64,000 nt of DNA, from assembly GCA_048013815.1 (NCBI GenBank), contig CM106586.1, forward strand, positions 6,572,001-6,636,000, given 5' to 3'. The notes below the pieces were generated by a model. It saw only the letters and a program-made list of their open reading frames with translations, made no database searches and was not told the DNA's origin. The stretch comes from Setoptus koraiensis. Taxonomy: Eukaryota > Arthropoda. Of this stretch, positions 44,701-56,595 are shown piece by piece (position 1 is the first letter of the stretch; every line of letters starts with the position of its first letter). The translations under genes were made by a program, and so were the position numbers.

Positions 44701-47700
44701 GGGTTTGCCGAGTGCATCAGCGACCACCACAAGAAAGCGCCCGTTCAACATAGCAAATCCAATTCAATGAATTCCGGCGGCGGCCCCGCCAACAGCGGCC
44801 CGGCCACTGCCACCGGCAAGCTCACCAGCGACATCGAGCGAGCGGTGGCCGCGGCCGGATCGATTGCGGCCACTGTGGCCTCGGCCGCCAGCAGCACGCC
44901 CGAGCCCGGCAGTATCACGAACGGCGGCGCGGCCGTGGACAGCGGCGGCGGTGGCCTCTTGCCCGTGCAGATATACCCGGAGGCGCACCGCAGTCCGTCG
45001 GGCCGGCGCCTGTCGAGCTGCGGCAGCGGACTGCGGGCCAATTTTTTGTCAAAGAAACAACAGGCCATACACGACACCTACTCGTCCTATAGCGTGTCGC
45101 CGCCACTGTCGTCGTTAGAGTCCAGCCACAGCAAGGGCTCGTGCGAGGCGCCCGCCAACCACTCGCTGCTGGTCACATGCGGCCCGGCGAACCGGCCCCC
45201 CTCGCCCGCAAATACGCACTTGGGCGGCTACGGAACGGCCTTTTGCGGAATCGGAGCACGCGCTGCCTCGGCACAGCCTCTGTTTGTTTTGGAGGGGCCG
45301 ACAACGGGCGGCAGCGGCGGTGCGCCGGGTAGCCCGACCTCGGCGGGCGGCTGGCGTCCGTCGTCCGGGTGCCTGTTCGACAGCACCAGCAGCGACACAT
45401 ACCAGGCCGGTGGCCAGCAAAAGTGGCACTTGCCGGCGTCGTCCGCGTGCAGCCAACAACATCGGCACGTTTTGCCGCCGCGCGCCGCTTCCGCCACCGA
45501 CTCGACGTCGCATTCCATCAGCGGCACGATTTGCCTAGCGGGCGCCCACAACAACAGCCAGAGTCACATGGGCACTTGTGCCAGTTGCGGCGTTGCGGGC
45601 TCCTCGGGCTCGGCGCAGCCACTTTTAATCGTGGGCCTGGCCACGCAGTCGGCCAGCAAATTGAAGCAGCAGCTCGTGGCAAATCGACAAACTAATTATC
45701 AGACGGGCGACCTGTCCGCGCAGCGCCCCCACCACCCGCAACAGCAGCAATCACAGCAGCAACAATGGCGCCTGCTGAGGCCCGCCATGTCGTGCGTGGA
45801 GCAGTTTAACTCGCACGGGGGCGCCGTCAGCGTGCCTGGCTCGTGCAGCTCGAATCCCGGCTCCAGCTCGTGCTCGCCCAATCGATCATCGCTGACTGCC
45901 GCTAAACAACAACAGCCGCCTCAATTGCCCGCCGTGGTGCTCGCCACAGACGGCGGCGCCCCAGACGGCGGCACCCCAGACGGCGCCGCAACCGGCACAG
46001 GCACAGGTGAGCCGGGCCAGCAGCAGCAGCAACCGGCCGTGCGACAGGCCCGCTTCGGGTCTTGGGTGGCGCGCATAGCGCCGCCCGCGCTGTCGGCGCC
46101 CGCAAGCGGCGCGCCCGGCAGCCGCTCCAAATCGTTCAATCAGCTCGACACGCTGTCTAGGCCCGACGGCGCGCCCCGGCCCCAGTCGAGCAGCGGCGCC
46201 AGGCGGCGCAACGTCAGACAATTGCCACTTGGCCGACTTATGTCAAGCTCGTCGTCGTCGTCTTCGTCGTCCATGGAATCGCGCCAGTCCAACGGCAGCC
46301 TGTCTAGCGGCTCGCAAAATGACGATGATGCATCGTGCGCCGCTGTCGCCACCACTTTGCACCAAACAGATGACGCCGCAACCGCGTCGGCCCGACCGAG
46401 GCGCCACAGCGGCCGGCACGCCCCCAGGAACAAGTCGCAGCGACAGGTGAGAACAAGCCGAGCAGATCATGAGCAGCAAGACGCGGCCGATTGTTCTGCT
46501 GCAACCGCCGAGCAGCACAACAGCGCCAAGCAGCGCACCCTGTCGGCGGCGCCCGCCTTCGACCTGGAGGCGCGCCATCAATCCGCCGCAACCAATTTTT
46601 ACGCTACCGGTCAGCGGTCCGTTGAGGGCGCGGTGTTCGGTCGCGACGGGCACCGGCTCGTCAACGAATCTTGTCACGCGCTGCCGCTAAATGAGCGCTT
46701 CAAGCGCACCCAAAGTGCCGCAAACACGCTCTTTCAAAAGGTAAATATTTCGCGCCAATCTACGGCCAACAGCGCCGTCAGCGACTCGTCCATGTGCAAC
46801 ATCAACCTGGTGGGTATCACCACCACGCCCACGGCCAGCAATCAGCAGCTCGACCACTCGCCCGCGAAATCGGACAGCGGCACCGCTCGGGACAGCAGAA
46901 GCAAGCGGGCAGGCATCGCGCACAAACTGAGCGCTGACTCGTCCATCGGGTTTGTTGCCGGCACGACGGGCTCAGTCGGGCCGGCAGCTGCGGCCGCACC
47001 AAGCGGCAAAAGCAAGAATCATCTGGAGGTGACAAGCGCACAGGTGCCGCCGGACAGCCTGCAGCAACAGAAACAGCTGAGCTTCGTCGGGTCCCGGTGC
47101 GCGCCGCTGCGGGCGTTCACCTTTGACTTGCATCAGACGCACAACGAGCAAAAGAGGCGCAGGAACAAGCGCCGACACAGGCGACGCAACAGCAAGCAGC
47201 CCGCGGCTCACGACGACAGCCTGGGCATGACCGACAGCGACAGTGACGGGCCGGCTCACGACGACGGCGCCCTCAATAACCGCACTCAGGCGCTCAGCAG
47301 TTCGCATTGCGACAACACAATTGGCGCCGATGGCACCACCAATCACGAAGAGGACGAGTTTGAGTGGTTTATGCGCATCGCCTCCTCGCCCAACAACACG
47401 AACAACAAGCAACCGGAAGTGGCCTGCCAGCAACAGCAGCAGCAGTCCAGCGCCGGAAGTGGAAACAACCGGAAGCAGCAGCAACAGCTGACCATGACGA
47501 GTCTGGTGTCGACGTATTTGCACTGGACGATAGCCAAGGGCAGACACTCGATGAAAGAGACGAGCAAGGAGAGGCGCGCTTGGCGCGCCATCACCCGGGC
47601 CAATCGCGGCCACAACAACAGTCGCGCCGACGACTCAGAACAGGTGTTTGTGGTGACCACCGACGACAGCATGACGGTGACGGCGCCCATGCAACAGCAA

Positions 47701-48766
47701 CAACTGTCCAACGACGACAAGCCGGCAACGATGACGCAACAGTTTAACAACAACAACCATAGCAACAACAACAATAATAACAACAATAACAACAACAACA
47801 ACAACCAGGCCAAATCCAGGTCAAACAGCGCCACCAGTGGCAACAAGGTGGCGCACGTGGCGGTGGCCGCATCGTCGGTCAGCACCATGATTAAATTGGC
47901 CACGTCGGCAGGCAACGAAACCGTTCACTGTAACACGTCCTCGTCGGACAGCGGCGCCTCGAGCTGCGTGCATCACCAGTGGTCATGGGAGCAGCAACAG
48001 CAGCGGCACGGTGCGGCCAACGGTCAGCAGCAGCAGCGGCATCGGCACCGCGCGGTTGGCGGTCAGCAGCAGGTGAGCTCGGACTCGGGCGTTGCCGACC
48101 AGTTGTACCCGGTGCCGCAGCCGCACCAACTCGCTGATCAGCCGGCGGGCGATTGCGTAATGACGGGCGCCGGCGACAGGTCGCCGGTGAAACAAGCTAG
48201 TGACACTAACAGTAGCCGGCGCAACAGCGGCAACAACCACGCCAGCAACAACAACAGCAACAACAACAACAACAGCAAGATGTTCGCCCAATGGACCAGC
48301 AAAATCCGAGTGGCCAGACTGGTGACGGGCGGGGGCGCCGGCAAGCGAGCATCTGTCGCCGGCAACAAGCAGCACCAAGCCAACTGCTGCACCACAGCTA
48401 ACAGCAGCAACAACAACAACCATTCCGGGCAAATTAGCCGGTCTGCCCGCACCAGCTGTTGCGAGCACGCCAACAGCAATCACAATCTAAATATTTATAC
48501 GGGCCACAACAACAGCAACAACAACAACACCAACAGCAGCAACAACAACAACAACAACAACAGCGACAACAACAACAACAACAACGACACGGCGGCTGAC
48601 ATTGCGCAACAGCGGCACCATTTCGTGCACAACCGGAAGCAGCAGTTTGACTGTTACAATGCGGCGGACACGGACAACCAGGCACAGCTCAGATCGCTCT
48701 CGTGCCCGAGCTCGGGCGCGTCTACGCCCACGCCCTCGAAGCGACGCACGGGCAAAGTGCGTAGCG
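38788..48766 (+). CDS. Giant Gln/Ser/Asn-rich disordered protein, 10-kb coding exon (unrecognised)
   Basis: The ATG at 38,788 follows an in-frame TAA (38,773). The frame stays open for 3,326 codons, which in DNA this rich in simple repeats is strong evidence of coding. The product is almost wholly low-complexity: many poly-Gln tracts (41,955-42,000; 42,064-42,110; 44,068-44,130), poly-Asn (47,749-47,811; 48,235-48,275; 48,508-48,590), poly-Ser, (SMG)n, and QSEAP repeats (42,185-42,290). More ordered-looking islands are SIEEITSTINSLWS (44,386), RQARFGSWVARIAPP (46,040), FKRTQSAANTLFQKVN (46,700), CAPLRAFTFDLHQ (47,098), a basic run QKRRRNKRRHRRRNSK (about 47,150), EEDEFEWFMRIASS (47,350) and YLHWTIAKGRHSM (47,516). 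Three RxLPxxP motifs occur: RRKLPARP (39,286), RRNLPKRP (40,279) and RRLPPIP (about 43,408). A donor (AGCG then GTAAGT) ends the exon at 48,766 in phase 1; reading on gives a TGA seven bases later, so the gene very probably continues in later exons. I do not recognise the family. Confidence 0.85.
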
Positions 48767-49262
48767 GTAAGTGACGCTCCCCACTTTCTTACCTGCATTC
48801 TTAGCTGCATTCTCAGGTGCATTCTCACCTGAACTCTCACCTGTATCCTTAGCTGTATCCTTAGCTGTATTATTGGCTGCAGTTTGCAGTGGATGTGCGT
48901 TTGTGTTTGTGTTATTCACAGTGTGCGATGCTGCCAACTGAACAAGTGCGACGAGTGATGCAATCAAATCGATCAATCAATTATGCTAACGGTTAGTGTG
49001 TGCTGCTGCATCATACAACTTATGCACCATTGGTTACGTCATTAGCATCATCCCATCATTGCGTTGCGTCGCATGTGTGCGTGGGTGTGTGTGTGTGTGT
49101 TTTGCATAAAGTGATATCACGCCGATCATACATAAGATAATGCGCAGACGACGAGAGGGCACGAGCCGGCATAATGCGGCACGAGGCATAATCTCGTCTC
49201 CGAAACGAGCGGTAAACAAGTCAGCTCGAGTGCACCCACAATTCCGCTCACATGAGCCAACT

Positions 49263-49370
49263 GGGCAAACGGGCAAACAGGCAAACGGGCAAACGGGCAA
49301 ACGGGCAAACGGGCAAATGGGCAAATGGGCGAATGAGCGAATAGGCAATTGGGCGATTGGGCGATTGGGT
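49263..49370. repeat. 8-bp minisatellite (GGGCAAAC)n
   Basis: About 13 copies of GGGCAAAC, decaying at the 3' side into GGGCGAAT and GGGCGATT variants. Confidence 0.93.
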
Positions 49371-49650
49371 GAGCGAGCGAAGAAGCGATTGAGTTCGTTT
49401 GAGTGGACACACTCGTTGTGTTGCGCGTGGCGTGTTTATTACGTAATTGTGTGCGCTAAATTGGCTACATAATAGTTAGGGGCAATATCGGCGGACAACA
49501 CTGGCAAGACAATGATCACAGGTGATTTCGCTCGATCAGTTGCCGCTTACCTGTTCACTCGGCGATTGCTTACCTGTTCAGTTTGCGATTGCTCACCTGT
49601 TCGCGACACACACACACACACGACATGACGTGTAACATTGCGTAATGTTT

Positions 49651-49730
49651 GCCATGTTTGTTGTTGTTGTCGTTGTTGTTGTTGTTGTCGTTTGTTGTTG
49701 TTGTTGTCGCTGTTGCTGTTGTTGCTGCTG
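49651..49730. repeat. GTT/GTC/CTG trinucleotide array
   Basis: Mostly GTTGTTGTT with GTC and GCTG interruptions. On the minus strand it reads CAA/CAG/GAC, i.e. Gln/Asn/Asp-type codons. Confidence 0.9.
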
Positions 49731-49886
49731 GCGTCACAACGCGCGCAACCTGCGTGCGCGATTCTTAATGAGCTGCATGAATATTCACGCAACCAACAAT
49801 GTAATAAGCAAACGGGGCCAACAATGCGCTCGTAGGCACCAACAATGTAATTATCACCTGTTAGTTTGTTTGTTGCCCGTTTGAGT

Positions 49887-49953
49887 GTGACAGCTCTGTT
49901 GGCGTCGATCGGGGCGACAATCGCGCCGATCGACACCAACAGAGCGTTGTCAC
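49887..49953. repeat. Long inverted repeat with a 5-base loop
   Basis: The arms CTCTGTTGGCGTCGATCGG and CCGATCGACACCAACAGAG pair almost perfectly. Together with the inner GGCG/CGCG bases and an outer GTGACA/TGTCAC pair, the stem is about 30 base pairs with few mismatches. The loop is ACAAT. Confidence 0.92.
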
Positions 49954-50084
49954 CACAACGGGAGCCGCGCGCACCCGCACCCGCCGCGGACCCGCCGCGC
50001 ACCCGTGGCCAGTCGCCATCATTAAGTGCGCCAAAACACGGCCACTTACACTTATTAACTGCCTATATTTATAGTAGCGTTATT

Positions 50085-50250
50085 GGCGGTGTTGTTGTTG
50101 GCGTTGCCAGTAATGTTTTTGCTGCTGTCATTATTGCCGGTGTCGCTGTTGTCGTTGCCACAGTTGTTGTTGTTGTCGTTGTTGTTGTCGCTGTCGTTGT
50201 TGCTGTCATTGCCATTGTTGTTGTTGTTGTCGTTGTTGTTGTTGTCGCGA
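50085..50250. repeat. GTT/GTC/GCTG trinucleotide array
   Basis: A longer array of the same kind as at 49,651. It produces a poly-Leu/Val open frame on the + strand and a poly-Thr frame on the minus strand, both spurious. Confidence 0.9.
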
Positions 50251-53011
50251 CTCGCGACAAATATGCAAATTGCAGTTTGCGGGCCAGCGCAGCCGATGCG
50301 GGATTTGGCTGGCGGTTTGAATGCGGCGGAGTGGAGTGCGCCAAAGTGCCGCCGGTAACTAGCGGCTAGTTGTCGCTAGGCGTTTAGTGCTCGCACTTGT
50401 ATCACTAAGCGATCTTACCAACGGCAAGCGTGCCTGCTCGGCTCACGTAACAAACCGTTAGCCGTAACAGAAACAAACAGCTCGGCTTGTTTTCAAACAA
50501 CAACTAGAGACAAATTATTAATGTAATCATTATGTAACAGTTTTATTGTAGTGCCGCCGTTAGATAATGTAGGCGCTTGTGTTGCCGTATCATCACGTGA
50601 GGCGCACGCGAGTTATCATTATAATAATAGCAAACGGCGCTGCAATAAACTGATAAGACTATTGTGCAATAATAGTAATAATAATTGCGCCGTTAACAAC
50701 AACGCGCCCCTCTCGCATAAAAACAAAACTAAATTGCGCCAGACGGGCCCGCGGATGCAACCGTTGCGCAATTCGCGCCGGCAATCAGCCAGCCAGCCTT
50801 TTGGGTGAAACTGAAAATTTGTTGCCCCCCTCGCTCCCTCTATTTTGGGCAACAAATTTAACTATTCAACTTAAAATTCACAACTCAAACGCACTCTCAA
50901 CTTTGACTCGGCCCCTCGGCTTGGCCTTGACAATGATGAGCCAGCGAAAAGCGCTCGGCGGCCCCGCTCAGGCGCCCACCGAAGCCCACCGGAGCCCACC
51001 GGTGCCGTCGGGGGCCGACGGGGCCAACTGGGGCTACACGTCGGCCCGCAACCATTATAATTGTTGTACCATGGTGGCGCCAAATTCATAATTCAAGAGG
51101 CGTTTTGTGCGCATTCCGGCGGCCACTGTCGGCCACTATGGCCGCCAATCCGCTCTCTTATCGGGCACCCTCGCTGAGTATAAAATTGTGGCACGCATGG
51201 CGGCCGGCTCTAGGTCACGTTTCCACTTTCGGGGGCGCGATTCATTTTTTTAATTACGCTTTTATCTTGCACTCTCAAATTTTCACCATCAATTTTGTTC
51301 CGTTGGCCGGGCGAATTCGCGAGCCAACGCTCACTTGAGCCGCCCTGTTTGAGCCAGCCTGGCGGCCCGATCGCAGGCCGCGCCGCGGTCCGCTGGTCAG
51401 GCCACCTGGTCCGTCGCGGGGACCGCCAGCGCTGCGGACAGCAATCAATGCCGCAGTCAACGGCGGCCCCCCACGGTCAACAGTGGGCGTGCGGAGCGGC
51501 ACAAGGCGGGCGCCGGCGCACGGCGAGCCGCTCGGGTTGCTCAAACCGCTCGGGTCGCTCGAGTCGAGCTGCAATCGCGGACCCGTTCGAATAGCGGACC
51601 CGTTCGAATCTCGATTTTGGAACAGTCATTATCTTGCTTATCTGGGTCATGCCGGGCGCAGGAGTTGGCGCCCGGCGGGCCGATTCGGGCCAAAAGCTAA
51701 TTTTTTCTCCTCCTCGGTGCCGCTCCGGATCGCTGCTAGAATTTCGCTGCCCCATTGGAAACTCTTGAAGCGACTCGAGGCAACTCGAGCGGCTCGGTGC
51801 GCCGCCACCGGGCCGCTTGAGCCAAATTGGGCGCTGGCGAGCATCTTTGATTCTTTAATTATGCTTTATCGTGTTTCCAATGGCAGCAACGGTTTCGCAG
51901 CTAGCGGCTCTGGCGCCCAGCAGCTGGCAGCTAACCGGCGGGCAACATGACACCGACACCGGCCGGCCGCATGCGCGCCAAAACGCGGGCCCCTGTCAAA
52001 ATGGGGGCCCGCCGCGGGCCGAGCTGTGCGCTGCAGCTGAGGCCCGCGGTGCGTTGTGCTCGTTATGTTGTCGCCCGTTTCGGCGAGCCTCGCTTTTCGG
52101 TGGCAGCGGCGGCGGCGGCAGCCAGTTGCCCGGAATGCAACTGGCACGCCTAATCACGTCCATGTGTCGCCAGATATGAGATATTTAGCAGATATGGGGC
52201 GCCACATTAACAGCCGCAGACTTGCGAGCGCGATTGAAATTAAATTTAGTTTCGGTTTGCGAATCAAACTGGGCGCAACGGGCGATGCAATCAACGTTTT
52301 TGCAAACGTCTTGCTAATGCGCATCGCGCATCTATTATCTGTCGCTAATAGACTCGCCAAAGTGCGATCCAGATCGCTGGCGATTCGCACTCCGAACTGG
52401 AATTTGGGGCCCGCTCGCGACAGACTGAGTTCGGCTGGGCTCGGCTGACGTTTGACTGAGTTTGCTTGGGGCCCCCAACTGGGCCCGCCGGCCGAAATGA
52501 ATGCCAGACGCAGCCGCAACTGCGCGAATGGAGCTAATTAGTTGGCAATTAGTTGGCCGAGCTTAGAAATCAGCGGCCAGAGTGGCCAAAGTGGCCCGTG
52601 CATCAGTGATTGCGTGTTTGGGCGATCGCATCCGTTGGCGGTTGGCGATTGGCCGCTCGGCGAGCTCGAGCAAATTCAGGGCTAGCCGGCCAAGTGGCCC
52701 GAACTGTTTGTTTGCCGGCCATTGTTGGCCGGCTTGAGCCGTGCCCATTGTTGGCTAGCGTCGGCCTGCCCCATTGAGCCGCTGTGAGAGGGCGCTCGAG
52801 AGCTTGGTGGGCCGTGCAGCGGTGGTGAGGTCAATTAGGGCTCGCTAACCGGCCAGCAGGGGCCCGCCTGGAGGGCTTCCCATTGTCACTTGTGGGCCGA
52901 GCGAGCGGCCTGGGCAATCGGCCTGGCGCGTTATAGGCGGCCCAGCTCGGGCCGGCCAAAGTGGCGGCTCGACGCCGTTGCTGGTGAACGCGAGGCGCCC
53001 CCAAGTTGCGC

Positions 53012-53077
53012 AGTGTCCGCCGATGTCCGCCAATGTCCGCCAGTGCCCGCCAGTGCCCGCCAGTGTCCGCCAATGTC
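53012..53077. repeat. 10-bp minisatellite
   Basis: About six copies of a unit like CAGTGTCCGC / CAGTGCCCGC / CAATGTCCGC in tandem. Confidence 0.9.
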
Positions 53078-53707
53078 AACGGCCCCGACGGCGCCCACCG
53101 TCAATGTCATTGCCAAAGAGGCGCCAGCGACGACATTGAATTATGCAATTGAGCCATCAGTATATGCTCATGGGGTGCAAGCTCGCGAGGTGTATATGCA
53201 CTGGCAATCATCACTATTCGCGGCCGTCGCTTGTCCCCCGAGCTGTCACCGAGCTGTCGCCGAGCCTGTCGCAAACAGCTTATTTATATCCCGCTAATGA
53301 GAATGCTCGATGAATGTAATTTGTATCGCATTTGTGGCCAATACGGGCCCGCTATTCATATTATGCTCAGGTCACTTCGGGCTGGGCATTGCCAATATCG
53401 CCCGTCCGAGGGCCGGCCGCGGGAATAGTCGCACCGCGACAGGAAATTTTTCGGGGGCCCGAAACAGCGCGCCCGAACTGACAAGTGCCCGTCGAGTATC
53501 GATAGTATCGAGTGACATTGGCAGCATAACAGCATGTCGGCATACTCGCATATTCACGGTGCGGTTCGCGGTGCCGCTCGGGCCTGGCCCCTGGACACGG
53601 GCACTGGCGGCCGGCGATGTTTGTGTTTGTGTGCTTGTAGCTGCGGCCTCTGCCGACCAGACAGTCTGGTCAGCGTCGGGCCGTCGGGCCGTCGGGCCGG
53701 CTTCGTT

Positions 53708-53782
53708 TGGGCACACTGGCTTGTCGGCTGATTGGGCACACTGGTTGATCGGCTGATTGGGCACACTGGTTGGTCGGCTGAT
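53708..53782. repeat. Tandem repeat, about 26-bp unit, three copies
   Basis: The phrase TGGGCACACTGGTTG followed by TCGGCTGAT recurs three times with small changes. Confidence 0.85.
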
Positions 53783-56224
53783 CGCCGGTCGAGCCGGGCT
53801 GCGATCGGGCGCACTGGTTTGTCGGCAATCAGCCGGCCAGGCGGGCCGGGTCACGCCAGTGAGTGGCCGGGTCGGGCAAACATATGACGAGCGTGCAACA
53901 TAATTAACGCTTGTTTCTTGTTTATGCTGGCCGGTTTGTTATTCCCGGAAAAATGCCCCCGTTTCCCGCCATTCGCGGGCCGCCGCACTGACAGCGCGAG
54001 CAGCGGCCGCCGCCCGCGCCCGTCTAATCTGATATAATTATCCGAGACGCATCATGACGCGATATGCTGTCTGGCGGCGGGCGGCGGTCGCACGGCCAGA
54101 CATAACGGGGCACTTTTTTCCGATTGGCCATATTGTTGTGTCTGGCTGTTTAAATTGGCCAGCAGCAGCAACATGGCGCAAATGAGTATTGATTGTGGGG
54201 CCGGCCGTCGTATTTATTCCCCACTAATGATGCAATGCAGCGCTAATTCGCGCGTTGCCTCAATCCGCCGCTCGGATCGCTTTCGATCATCGGGTTTCGA
54301 TGATCGGGCTTAGCAGCGCCGGCGACACCCACCGGCGAGACCGACAGGCGAGACCCACTGGCGAGAGGGCGAGCGGCGACACGACAGACGCATCGCCAAT
54401 CGGACATATCGCACATGGCGGCGCTAACAGCGGCCAGACGCCTAAACACGATAGATGGCGCAGACAGTGCACATGTTGCAATATAGCCTGGCACGATGGA
54501 GGCGCCACCCGGTGGACAGTTCGGGCCAGAAATGAGAGAGCGCGCCGGAAAATTAGCTGTCTAGACAGAGCCCTAGACAGAGAGAGAGAGTGTAGTTGTT
54601 TGCCAACGGCCGAACTCGGTGTGTTAAGTGTCAGTTGGGGCCGGTCCGGCGGGCCGCGCGCGCGGCTCTGCGGGCTCCTGACTCGAGATTGTCGAGCGCC
54701 TTGGGGCCCGGGTCAAGCGGCTCGCGGGTCCCGGCTCAGATGGCCTAGATGGCCGAGATGGCGTGCACAGGATGGCGAGCGCCCAAAACTGCATGTTGTC
54801 AAGTTTGTTTGTTTGCTCTTGTTCCGTTAACTGATACGGCTGAGCGCCAAGTGACGCACACGCTCACTGTGTTGCAAAACATTTACGACGCTGCACAGGT
54901 GAGTTACCTGAGCTAACATTTACCTGGGCACCAAGGCCCGTTACGACGCTGCACCTCGGTGCACGGTCATTGTGGTGCACCGTGGTGCAAGCGGATAATA
55001 GTTGCGGCATAATTGTGTGTGTCGCTGACGATTGCCACTTTCGACAATGGCCGGCAACGGTCGACAGCGGCCAGCGTGTAATCAGCACCCGACTTGATGA
55101 GCGGGCCCCTAAATGAGCGGCTAGCGCCTCAGATTAGCGCGTTGTTAACATATATATATAACACATTAACATATATATACTGGTGCACATACGTGTGATA
55201 CGCCGGCATACACACATATACCGATATGTCACCGATATACATCACATTTATACCGGTATGTATACCGTGTGCAAGCGAGGCTGCGGGGCCCCAGAAGCCA
55301 GAGTTTACACAATGAGCACTCTACACTGTAGAGCAGGGTGAGGCGCCTCTGGCCCCTGTACGCGACAACATGAGGCAGCTTGCCCGTCCGCCGCACTCAC
55401 CCGTGCGCTTACCTGTTCGCCGCTGTCGCCCGTGCAACCCGAGCGCTGACCTGTGCGGACCCGCCCCTCAGTGTAAAGTGCAGTGCCGTTTGTCCCGTGT
55501 CATTTTAATGCGCGTCAAATGTCCGGCTGAGGTGTAGATGTGTGCGTGCGTGTGTGTCGTGCACTCACAGTTGCCATTGTCTAGCCATTATTACACAATA
55601 CAAGCAAGTTGCATTACGTAACTCAATATTAGGCCGGTGGCGCAACTTTGTCGCTGATGGCGACTTTTGATCACCGGCGATCACACACACACACGCACAC
55701 GCACACACCGTAATGCAATGACTCAACCCAGTGTACTTGTGAGGCAGTTGCTGCAGGGGCCCCATTGGCCCCGTTCGCCCGTGCACCGTGCCGTGTGTCA
55801 TGGCGTAATATTACATTACATGTATATAGTGGATATTTTTGCAGTTAGCCATTAGCAGCAGTGTTGTGATGTGAGAGATGGCCGCCAATCGCTAGAGATC
55901 GCCAGTGATCGCCGGCGATTGCCGGCCAGTGGCCCGGCTCAAGCGTGAAAGTGTCGTTATGAAGAGTGTTGCGCGAGTGACCGGCGGTAATTGGCGGGTA
56001 TTATATTTAGTACGGTCATGTGATATTGTTATTATTTGTTTCGCAAATCAAACTCGCGCCCCATTGCGACACTTTGGGCAGCCCGACTCGGCCGCACTGC
56101 AAACTCATACTGCAAACTCATACTGCAGACTGTCGCCCATGTCAGACAAATCCGTTTATAAACATGGCGCTATTAATAGATATGAGCCGTTGTCTAGACG
56201 GGTCGTCGCGCTGACACGCTAAGT

Positions 56225-56335
56225 GGGCGCCAGTTGGATATTTCTGGGCATGGCTGGGTATGGCTGGTGATGGCTGGATATGGCTGGTGATGGCTGGTGA
56301 TGGCTGGATATGGCTGGATATGGCTGGCCGAGGGT
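56225..56335. repeat. ATGGCTGG minisatellite
   Basis: Repeated ATGGCTGGT and ATGGCTGGAT units, about ten copies, with GATGGCTGGATATGGCTGG as a higher-order unit. Confidence 0.9.
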
Positions 56336-56528
56336 GGTCACACGACTCGTGTGACACGAGCACGGGTGATCACGGGCGGCCGAGCGACCGGCCCGTGGCC
56401 GATCGCGGCGGCAAACGGACAAGTGGGCCGTTGCACAATCGCACAATTGTACCATCGTCCAGCGGACAGTCGGACAAACGACGGGCCACGGACGATTTGA
56501 TACACGATACGCGCTCAGCTTGTCAGTA

Positions 56529-56595
56529 AACTGTTGCTGTCGTTGTCGCTGTCGTTGTTGGTGTCGTTGTTGGTGTCGTTGTCGCTGTCGTGCTG
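56529..56595. repeat. GTC/GTT/GCT trinucleotide array
   Basis: GTTGCTGTCGTTGTCGCTG and GGTGTCGTTG units, again CAA/CAG/GAC-like on the minus strand. Confidence 0.85.

Noticed and set aside
42985-47915. Long open frames antisense to the Gln-rich exon (up to about 213 codons)
   Set aside because: They mirror the CAA/CAG and Ser-rich codons of the real gene and have poly-Leu, poly-Cys or poly-Val content.
43000-48070. GTGAG donor-like sites inside the Gln-rich exon (near 43,003, 46,004, 46,445 and 48,068)
   Set aside because: The frame stays open across all of them and no matching acceptors with a frame reason were seen. Minor alternative splicing cannot be excluded.
49263-49370. CRISPR-like direct repeats
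   Set aside because: The units are contiguous without unique spacers and the DNA is eukaryotic; this is a minisatellite.
50083-50358. Leu/Val-rich open frame that could look like membrane segments
   Set aside because: It is the translation of a GTT/GTC/GCTG array; the hydrophobic residues come from the repeat.
51575-51615. GTTCGAATC words resembling a tRNA B box
   Set aside because: They form a short tandem duplication, no A box lies at the right distance, and no cloverleaf can be drawn.
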